Source: Dehalococcoidales bacterium (GTDB lineage Bacteria; Chloroflexota; Dehalococcoidia; Dehalococcoidales; UBA5627). From it: a DNA stretch of 9,359 nucleotides. The DNA is taken from the NCBI GenBank assembly GCA_028706995.1, contig JAQTVR010000034.1, positions 1 to 9,359 of the forward strand, in the 5' to 3' direction. The position numbers were made by a program, and so were the translations under genes. A model generated the notes under the pieces. It did no database searches. It was not told where the DNA came from and saw only the letters and a program-made list of their open reading frames with translations. Positions 5,145 to 9,359 of this stretch are shown in pieces. The stretch's first letter is position 1. Each line of letters opens with the position of its first letter.

Positions 5145-5530
5145 ACGAGAATGGAGACTCAAATAATATAATTGGAGGGAAAAGAATGATAACCTATAAA
5201 AATTGGATGCCAACCTTGGCCTGCCCCACCATTGAGAAACAGGTCGCAATAGATATAGAGGATGCCCTGAAAAGGGTTGGTGAGTATGGCGAAGGGGTTT
5301 CTGGTGCAAACATTATTTCAGATTTCCTGTATGAGTACCGAGACTATTTACAGGAGGCTTCTATCGAGAGGCTTGCCGAGGACCTTGCTTCTACAGTAAC
5401 CGGCAGCATGCAGCCTTTAGTGGCGCAGGCGCTAAAACAGTATATCAAACCGTATCTGGGAGTCCCGTTACAAAGGGTTTATCCGTGCCGGAGGGGAGAG
5501 AATGAAGGACAAGCAAAAACCGGAATATAG
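5141..5530 (+). CDS. Hypothetical helical protein, 129 aa
   Basis: The start at 5141 overlaps the PolX stop as ATGA and has GGAGG 7 nt before it. A second ATG at 5186 has an equally good GGAGGG and would give a 114-aa product starting MITYKNWMPT, so both forms are possible. The body is mainly helical (EKQVAIDIEDALKRVGEYGE, FLYEYRDYLQ, IERLAEDLAS, LVAQALKQYIK). There is no metal motif, membrane helix or recognised domain. The last 15 residues, PCRRGENEGQAKTGI, are encoded by the leader and first codons of the next gene, so the end overlaps it by 29 bp. The function is unknown. Confidence 0.7.
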   Translation: MNENGDSNNIIGGKRMITYKNWMPTLACPTIEKQVAIDIEDALKRVGEYGEGVSGANIISDFLYEYRDYLQEASIERLAEDLASTVTGSMQPLVAQALKQYIKPYLGVPLQRVYPCRRGENEGQAKTGI

Positions 5531-5789
5531 CATCATGGTAAAAGGTAAAGATAAAAGGGGCAATTATTGGTATGTTGAATCGAATGAGCCAGTTGATGTT
5601 AATGTGTGCAAACAATGTGGCAATCCTGTTTATATTACTAATAAACACCCGACTCAAGCTGTGCAGAAAATACGAGTTACTAAACCTTTAGTGGTTATAA
5701 CGGAAGTGACACTTGATGAAATTAAAGAATATGTGAAAAACAATAAAATATGCACCTGGTGTGGCGCAATATATAAGGAAGAGGCCTAA
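5502..5789 (+). CDS. Zinc-ribbon phage protein, 95 aa
   Basis: Residues 36-40 (CKQCG) and 84-88 (CTWCG) form two CxxC knuckles about 44 residues apart, a classic zinc-ribbon layout. Between them lies a beta-rich stretch (KIRVTKPLVVITEVT) and a helix (DEIKEYVKNN). The N-terminus is basic. Such proteins often bind nucleic acid or serve as transcription or replication accessories, but no particular family is evident. The start lies in CCGGAGGGGAGAGAATGAA, almost the same as the boundary after PolX at 5127. The gene is A/T-rich compared with PolX. The coding call is firm; the role is unknown. Confidence 0.75.
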   Translation: MKDKQKPEYSIMVKGKDKRGNYWYVESNEPVDVNVCKQCGNPVYITNKHPTQAVQKIRVTKPLVVITEVTLDEIKEYVKNNKICTWCGAIYKEEA

Positions 5790-5797
5790 ATGGGAAC

Positions 5798-5808
5798 AAA
5801 GGAGGTGA
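5798..5808 (+). promoter_or_regulatory. Near-perfect extended Shine-Dalgarno
   Basis: AAAGGAGGTGA is an extended match to the anti-SD end of bacterial 16S rRNA, with GGAGG 7 nt before the ATG at 5813. It is the strongest ribosome site in the window, yet it serves a 29-codon gene. Confidence 0.7.
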
Positions 5809-5812
5809 GTAT

Positions 5813-5902
5813 ATGGATTGGTTCTCGTTTGCAATGGGGATTCTAGCTGGGCTTTTCATAAGTGGGTTGGGGGCGGTTCTAGTTTATTTCATAATGGAGT
5901 AA
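5813..5902 (+). CDS. 29-aa membrane peptide coupled to the HNH gene
   Basis: The ATG at 5813 follows the strongest SD in the window. The product begins MDWFSFAMGILAGLFISG and continues through GAVLVYFIME. It is almost entirely one transmembrane helix with an acidic residue at each end. Its TAA shares a base with the ATG of the HNH endonuclease (TAATG), so ribosomes finishing here could restart on the nuclease. It may be a genuine small membrane protein, a translational leader for the nuclease, or both. Glycine-rich single-helix peptides of this size occur among toxin and holin-like peptides, but nothing specific supports that here. Confidence 0.6.
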   Translation: MDWFSFAMGILAGLFISGLGAVLVYFIME

Positions 5903-6204
5903 TGACTTTTTTTTCGCCAATGGCTAATAAAGCTGGCTATGTTCTCGAACACCGCCTTGTCATGGCACGAAATCTTGGCAGGGTTTTGCACGGCTGGGAG
6001 GTTGTTCATCATAAGAATGGGGTCAAAGGCGACAACCGTATTGAAAATCTTGAATTAACAACTGGAAAGCAGCACTCAACTGACCACAGCGAGGGGTATA
6101 GAGATGGATATAAAAAAGGATTTACAGATGGCAGGTCAGCCAAAATTAGACAACTCGAAGCCAGAATCCATGAACTCGAAACCAAGATACGCCCTGTCGA
6201 TTAA
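5902..6204 (+). CDS. HNH endonuclease, 100 aa
   Basis: Residues 12-50 match the HNH family common in phages: GYVLEHRLVMARNLGR, then EVVHHKNG (33-40) with the catalytic His pair H36/H37, DNRIENLEL (44-52) and a final metal-ligand-like H58. After residue 64 comes a charged coiled-coil tail (GYRDGYKKGF..., RQLEARIHELETKI), unlike the DNA-binding repeats of larger homing nucleases. Free-standing small HNH proteins nick or cut DNA and may act as homing nucleases or in packaging; with no terminase near, homing is more likely. The start shares a base with the preceding stop. A run of eight T follows the start (ATGACT onwards) and could cause slippage. ATG 5920 is an alternative without SD. The tail overlaps the ASCH gene. 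Confidence 0.85.
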   Translation: MTFFSPMANKAGYVLEHRLVMARNLGRVLHGWEVVHHKNGVKGDNRIENLELTTGKQHSTDHSEGYRDGYKKGFTDGRSAKIRQLEARIHELETKIRPVD

Positions 6205-6688
6205 ACAACCGTGGAGTTGGTTGATTTGTAAGGGCTGGAAAGACATTGAGAACAGGAGCTGGCGCATCGGGAGGAAGCCTCAGCACGGGCCGTATAGTTC
6301 TCGGGACCGCGCTAATTTTACCATTAAATTGCCCGAACGCATCTATGTCCATGCAGGTAAAAATGCTGACTGGAACGAAGGTACTGGGGATTTCCTTTAC
6401 AGGCTATTTGATGCCGATATCCCGCTTGGCATTCCTCGTTTAGGTACGAGCCCAGAGCAGTTCGGCGCCATCATCGGCGAGGTAGATATCGTCGATTGCG
6501 TGACCGAAAGTGCATCCCCCTGGTTCGTGGGTAAATACGGTTTTGTGTTGGCAAATCCTGTTTTGTATGAGATACCAGTGCCTTGCCCGGGCCGCCTCGG
6601 ATTTTTTGAGGTTGAGGATAAATATATAAATGAGAACACAATTAAAAAGGAGGGTAAAAATAATGGATCAAGACAGATGCGCTACTAG
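6170..6688 (+). CDS. ASCH-domain protein, 172 aa
   Basis: The ASCH fold is recognisable from RYALSIKQPWSWLICKGWKDIENRSWR (residues 6-32, quoted in part: IKQPWSWLI, IENRSW), then RIYVHAGK (57-64), FGAIIGEVDIVDC (98-110), SPWFVGKYGFVLANP (116-130) and a closing PCPGRLGFFEV. ASCH domains are PUA-related folds; some bind RNA and some are N4-acetylcytidine amidohydrolases, so an RNA-binding or modified-base role is possible. The start is uncertain. ATG 6170 directly precedes the domain but has a weak SD; ATG 6128 has AAAGGA 7 nt upstream; ATG 6104 has GAGG 9 nt upstream. All of these overlap the HNH reading frame. The C-terminal tail overlaps the SD and start of the next gene. The domain call is firm, the substrate unknown. 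Confidence 0.82.
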   Translation: MNSKPRYALSIKQPWSWLICKGWKDIENRSWRIGRKPQHGPYSSRDRANFTIKLPERIYVHAGKNADWNEGTGDFLYRLFDADIPLGIPRLGTSPEQFGAIIGEVDIVDCVTESASPWFVGKYGFVLANPVLYEIPVPCPGRLGFFEVEDKYINENTIKKEGKNNGSRQMRY

Positions 6689-7265
6689 ATATCTTATTCC
6701 AGACTGGCAGATGAAAGCGGAGGGGGTAGTAGAACATCGGGCTCGCCTCATCAGTCAGATGAATAGGCTGTCCAAAGAAAGATGGCCAAAAGGACAGCGT
6801 GTAATACGTCAACTTTTGGCTAGTGATCTAGGTCTTAAATCGTGGAGTACTCCTCGTCAAAGTGCCGGGGCGAGAACTGACTGGATACATCATACACTCA
6901 CTGAACAGATTTTATGTGTTTATGGAATAACCCTGTTAAGCGAAATACCTAAAGTGTCCAAGATTGCTATCATTAAAGAGCCATATTGTTTTACAGGATT
7001 GTATGAAGTAGACGAACTTCAAGCAGTATTACCGCTAATAAAATTAGCCCAGTCACAGATTCCCAAAATGGAGGTTACTGAAATGCTTTATCTCTTACAA
7101 AGCCTAAATCTTCAAATGAACGGATATTTCAGTGAGCCCCATGTTTGGCAACCGCACGATATTGTCCGGATAGCGGTAGAATCACCTGCAGGAAACGAGA
7201 CCGGAGATAAAATTATGCTTAATGGATTTATTGCGGAATGTGACGGACTCAATATATTGGCTTAA
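6663..7265 (+). CDS. Unrecognised 200-aa protein
   Basis: ATG 6663 has AAGGAGGG about 8 nt upstream; an in-frame ATG at 6630 lacks a site. The protein begins MDQDRCATRYLIPDWQMKAE and has an Arg-rich helical region (EHRARLISQMNRLSKERWPKGQ, given here in part: RLISQMNRLSKERW) followed by a helix-turn-helix-like stretch (VIRQLLASDLGLKSW). A later segment, TDWIHHTLTEQILCVYGI, could be structural. The second half is alternating beta and helix. A DNA-binding N-terminus is a reasonable guess from the basic helices, but I recognise no domain. It overlaps the ASCH gene by 26 bp, suggesting coupled translation. It is the largest accessory gene without an assignment. Confidence 0.75.
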   Translation: MDQDRCATRYLIPDWQMKAEGVVEHRARLISQMNRLSKERWPKGQRVIRQLLASDLGLKSWSTPRQSAGARTDWIHHTLTEQILCVYGITLLSEIPKVSKIAIIKEPYCFTGLYEVDELQAVLPLIKLAQSQIPKMEVTEMLYLLQSLNLQMNGYFSEPHVWQPHDIVRIAVESPAGNETGDKIMLNGFIAECDGLNILA

Positions 7266-7277
7266 AAGGAGAATTCG

Positions 7278-7502
7278 ATGATATTAGAATGTAGCCGAGG
7301 TCATAGATTCGATACGGAGAGCATTTCCTACAGGGACTTAAAAGAGGGCGATCGTTGCCCTGTAGAAATATCTTATGATAGGATGACAGGTTTGACTTAT
7401 TGTAGAAGAGTGCTGCATGAATTACGTGATGAAGGCAAAGAGCGGCCGGCCGGGCTTGCTAATTCCAACCATTTACCGTGTGCTACTACCAATATGCTTT
7501 AA
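7278..7502 (+). CDS. Small zinc-finger-like protein, 74 aa
   Basis: The N-terminal part has CSRGHRFD (C5, H9), DRCPV (C27) and YCRRVL (C42), a CxxxH...C...C pattern typical of short zinc ribbons that resemble the MxCxxGHxF phage proteins. After residue 50 the sequence is low in structure (KERPAGLANSNHLPCATTNML), so the C-terminus may be unstructured or decayed. AAAGGAG lies 6 nt before the ATG. It sits 12 nt after the previous stop in the same direction. Zinc binding is likely; the role is unknown. Confidence 0.7.
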   Translation: MILECSRGHRFDTESISYRDLKEGDRCPVEISYDRMTGLTYCRRVLHELRDEGKERPAGLANSNHLPCATTNML

Positions 7503-7508
7503 ATATTG

Positions 7509-7537
7509 TTGCCCGGTTCTCTTATGGCATTTAATAT
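7509..7537 (+). promoter_or_regulatory. Weak sigma-70-like promoter candidate
   Basis: TTGCCC (7509) and TAATAT (7532) are 17 bp apart in the 55-bp gap before the last plus-strand gene, one of the few gaps of that size among these genes. Each box matches consensus at four of six positions, so this may be chance. Confidence 0.2.
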
Positions 7538-7557
7538 ATCAGTGGTAAGGAGTTAAA

Positions 7558-7758
7558 ATGAAGTCGCCGCTTATACCCAAAGAACAGGAAGTTGTAGTTT
7601 CTTGCCCCGGGTGTAATACACTGGAAACACTGTTGTTCGTGAACGGCAAGATGGTTCCTACTAGGAAGTTTAAACACCGTCTCGGGAATATTTTTCACAG
7701 CTGCGGAACCGAAAGGCCATGCAAGATGCTTACGTCGATAAAGAGATTCAACTATTGA
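7558..7758 (+). CDS. Small zinc-ribbon protein, 66 aa
   Basis: CPGC at residues 16-19 and HSCG...PCKM (C49, C55) give four cysteines around a beta hairpin (LLFVNGKMVPTRKF), a plausible zinc ribbon. AAGGAG lies 5 nt before the ATG. It is the last gene of the rightward block, and its TGA overlaps the end of the oppositely directed coiled-coil gene by 7 bp, leaving no room for a terminator between them. The 55-bp gap upstream may hold its own promoter. The function is unknown; it is one of several Cys-rich small proteins in this region. Confidence 0.7.
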   Translation: MKSPLIPKEQEVVVSCPGCNTLETLLFVNGKMVPTRKFKHRLGNIFHSCGTERPCKMLTSIKRFNY

Positions 7759-8054
7759 TTGTGTCTTCTTTCCAGCAGATGCTCTATATCTTTGGAGTTC
7801 TCTTTCACCCGGAGATTCATGGCGCTGGTAACGTCGTTACAATGCTCGCGCATTTTCTCGAGCCTGTTCGATATGGCATCCAGCCCTGTTATGGGGTCCC
7901 CGAGCTGTTCTTTAATGCTACGCATATCCGCTTTCAAATCCGCTTTCAAATCCGCGTCTTGCTTCTTCTTTCGTGATCCGTTACGGACAATGGCATAAAC
8001 CACCCCCACCACGCTTGCAGTCGTCGTTAGCCAGATTGGTAGCAAGTCTTCCAT
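7752..8054 (-). CDS. Membrane-anchored coiled-coil protein, 100 aa, holin/lysis-like
   Basis: Read leftwards, the N-terminus MEDLLPIWLTTTASVVGVVY is a single transmembrane helix ending in a basic RNGSRKKK. This is followed by a long charged coiled coil (about residues 34-98) with the repeat DLKADLKADMRS. One helix plus a cytoplasmic coiled coil is the layout of XhlA-type and other phage lysis or tail-associated membrane proteins, so a holin-associated or virion role is plausible but unproven. AAGGAG lies 7 nt before its start. It closes the leftward block. The repeat is encoded by two perfect 12-bp tandem copies at 7927-7950. Confidence 0.75.
   Translation of the reverse strand: MEDLLPIWLTTTASVVGVVYAIVRNGSRKKKQDADLKADLKADMRSIKEQLGDPITGLDAISNRLEKMREHCNDVTSAMNLRVKENSKDIEHLLERRHNQ
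7927..7955 (-). repeat. 12-bp tandem repeat in the coiled-coil gene
   Basis: TCCGCTTTCAAA occurs twice head to tail, followed by TCCGC. It encodes DLKA units in frame, so gain or loss of a unit would only lengthen or shorten the coiled coil. Confidence 0.6.
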
Positions 8055-8084
8055 GTTAAACTCCTTATCTAATTCTGGCTACGA

Positions 8085-8240
8085 TTAATTTTCCTGTTCC
8101 TCTACTGGCGGCTCCGGGCGCCATTTGGTCTTCTGGGCCCACAGATACAAACCAAGTACTCCCAGTCCAAGAATCGACCCAAATACCATCAGCCCCGCTC
8201 CAATATTTTCAGTTATAGTGCTCGGTCTATTTTCTGCCAT
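8085..8240 (-). CDS. 51-aa single-helix membrane protein
   Basis: From the start at 8240 the product has a polar N-terminus (MAENRPSTITEN), a glycine-rich transmembrane helix (about residues 13-35, GAGLMVFGSILGLGVLGLYL) and a charged, Pro/Glu-rich tail ending PPVEEQEN. AAGGA stands about 5 nt before this ATG. An in-frame ATG at 8273 has no ribosome site and would overlap the upstream gene, so I prefer 8240. It could be a small holin or a minor virion membrane protein; together with its neighbours it makes three short membrane proteins in this block. No family is recognised. Confidence 0.7.
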   Translation of the reverse strand: MAENRPSTITENIGAGLMVFGSILGLGVLGLYLWAQKTKWRPEPPVEEQEN

Positions 8241-8248
8241 ATCTTTCC

Positions 8249-9184
8249 TTAAACACTGAATCCAGTCTCCCATCCGGCGTCAAATACTGACGGAGCGTGT
8301 GTTTCAACGTTCAAGTTCGCCAGTGGCAATTGATAATCAACCACCTTGCCGTCTATCGGATGCACGAAGCTGATAAATAGACGCAAGGGGAAGAGAAACG
8401 CCTGGTCCTCGGGTAACTGTCTCCATAACACCCCGGTGTATACCCATTGAGAAACGTACTGGCCGGTATAACGGTCGTAACCCGGTATGTCGAAGCTTAA
8501 CTGCAACGGCGTGCCATGGCCCATCTCGATATTGCTCAGAGAGTTGACTAACCCTGCCGGACTCACGATTTTAAATCCGTAGAAAGTATTTTCGGACGTC
8601 ATCACCACCGGCTTGATGGACTTTATTTCCAGATTTATAGGACTGCCATTGAGCGTAGCGCGGTGAGTGATGGTTATATTGCCAAGGTAGTTCAAGCGCT
8701 CATCTATGGTTATCGAGGGCACTGGAGCTATGGGGATATTGGAAGGAGTCTCGGGTACCGGCTCCGGCTCTTCCCATGGAGCGGTTGGCGTGAGAGATAG
8801 CTTGTCTATGAACAATGACGGGACGTTCGGATTAACGCCGACTTCGGCGCCAGGACAGGATATTCGATATTCATATCCGTCTTCTATCAAGAGCTCTGGC
8901 GAGAACCTGAAAAAGCTATCGAAGTAATAAGGGACTGAGCGCCCAAGCCGTATTTGTATCATGCTGATAACAGGCAATTGAGAAAATTGAAACTGCGTAG
9001 GATTTATGTCCGGCCTGGTATAACCGCTAGTAATTTCGGGGTACTCGTTTTTTTCCGCGATATCTCGAAAGATATAAAATTCCCTGGCCGCCGTAGTAGA
9101 GACGTTCCACCCTACGGGCATGGGGAATTGCCATCCCCAGCTGGTGACCCACTCCGGCACATTGTCTAAAACCAACTTAATCAT
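8249..9184 (-). CDS. Probable virion structural protein, 311 aa
   Basis: The protein is rich in beta-strand patterns and aromatic residues. It has two parts joined by a Pro/Glu hinge (about residues 132-157, including PWEEPEPVPETPSN). The N-terminal half begins MIKLVLDNVPEWVTSWGWQF; the C-terminal half contains YLGNITITHRATLNGSP and WVYTGVLWRQLPEDQAFLF. There is no catalytic motif or signal peptide, and only a single cysteine (residue 110). Such two-domain beta proteins with a flexible hinge are typical of capsid decoration, spike, tail or baseplate components, but I cannot place it in a family. AAAGGGAGG lies 6 nt upstream and the start overlaps the preceding gene's stop (ATGA), so they are co-translated. 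Structural role is inferred from composition and position. Confidence 0.78.
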   Translation of the reverse strand: MIKLVLDNVPEWVTSWGWQFPMPVGWNVSTTAAREFYIFRDIAEKNEYPEITSGYTRPDINPTQFQFSQLPVISMIQIRLGRSVPYYFDSFFRFSPELLIEDGYEYRISCPGAEVGVNPNVPSLFIDKLSLTPTAPWEEPEPVPETPSNIPIAPVPSITIDERLNYLGNITITHRATLNGSPINLEIKSIKPVVMTSENTFYGFKIVSPAGLVNSLSNIEMGHGTPLQLSFDIPGYDRYTGQYVSQWVYTGVLWRQLPEDQAFLFPLRLFISFVHPIDGKVVDYQLPLANLNVETHAPSVFDAGWETGFSV

Positions 9185-9339
9185 AGCTGCCCTCCCTTTT
9201 GCGAGACAGGCGTTATATCTATGGAAGTCTCAAACGTTCCCGAATTGTCCACCGGCGGTACCTTTTTCTTCGCGATAACCACCGCGGCTAGCGAGGCAGC
9301 CGCAACCCCCAGTATCCCCCATAATTTCTTTTTGTCCAT
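9181..9339 (-). CDS. 52-aa N-terminally anchored membrane peptide
   Basis: Start at 9339 with AGGAGGG about 5 nt upstream. The product begins MDKKKLWGILGVAAASLAAV, a short Ala-rich transmembrane helix bracketed by lysine clusters (DKKK and AKKK). It ends with a polar 25-residue tail (PPVDNSGTFETSI and on). The stop overlaps the start of the 311-aa protein (ATGA), so the two are likely made in a fixed relation. It resembles the many tiny one-helix virion or lysis membrane proteins of phages. Nothing more specific is visible. Bases 9340-9359 hold its ribosome site and no further gene. Confidence 0.65.
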   Translation of the reverse strand: MDKKKLWGILGVAAASLAAVVIAKKKVPPVDNSGTFETSIDITPVSQKGGQL

Positions 9340-9359
9340 ATTCCCTCCTATCGAGCAAA

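Noticed and set aside
7441..7460. GC-rich palindrome CGGCCGGCCG as a terminator
   Set aside because: It lies inside a reading frame, has no loop to speak of and no following T-run.
8706..9169. Plus-strand frames opposite the 311-aa gene
   Set aside because: They lie entirely within the better-supported minus-strand gene and have no ribosome site or domain.

Overview
This window looks like part of a bacteriophage or prophage genome, or a related mobile element. It has about 23 small, tightly packed genes. Most are joined by ATGA or TAATG overlaps or by strong Shine-Dalgarno (SD) sequences, and there are no tRNA, rRNA or metabolic housekeeping genes. The SD sites are close to the bacterial consensus (AAGGAG, and AAAGGAGGTGA at 5798), and the initiator looks like a DnaD-type replisome organiser, so a bacterial host is most likely. 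A low-GC Gram-positive or Chloroflexota-like host would fit, but the sequence does not settle it. No integrase, terminase, portal or major capsid gene is visible.

Plus strand, 3-3237 (early/replication block): a 5'-truncated Cys/His-rich protein; a winged-helix plus AAA+ ATPase with MCM-like motifs (GPPACAKS, DELDKM, SRF); a protein with an SKAQRNA motif that may be a recombination or annealing factor; a DnaD-like replisome organiser whose central linker is encoded by GATAAAAGTACA repeats resembling origin iterons; and a small zinc-ribbon protein.

Plus strand, 3234-7758 (accessory block): about fourteen mostly tiny genes. Recognisable are a minimal PolX-family polymerase/nucleotidyltransferase, an HNH endonuclease, an ASCH-domain protein, several Cys-rich zinc-ribbon proteins and two one-helix membrane peptides (41 and 29 aa). 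The rest are unknown. Several boundaries carry near-identical copies of a leader, CCCTGCCCGAAATAAAGGAG, placed directly before start codons. This suggests a repeated translation-initiation linker that may also help genes shuffle.

Minus strand, 9339-7752 (probably late genes): a 52-aa membrane peptide, a 311-aa probable structural protein with a Pro/Glu-rich hinge, a 51-aa membrane peptide and a 100-aa membrane-anchored coiled-coil protein. These run towards the early genes, and the two transcription units meet tail to tail with a 7-bp overlap of coding sequence.

As a system, the left part probably supplies origin recognition, helicase loading and recombination. The middle is a variable accessory zone. 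The right part starts a virion or lysis module transcribed in the opposite direction.
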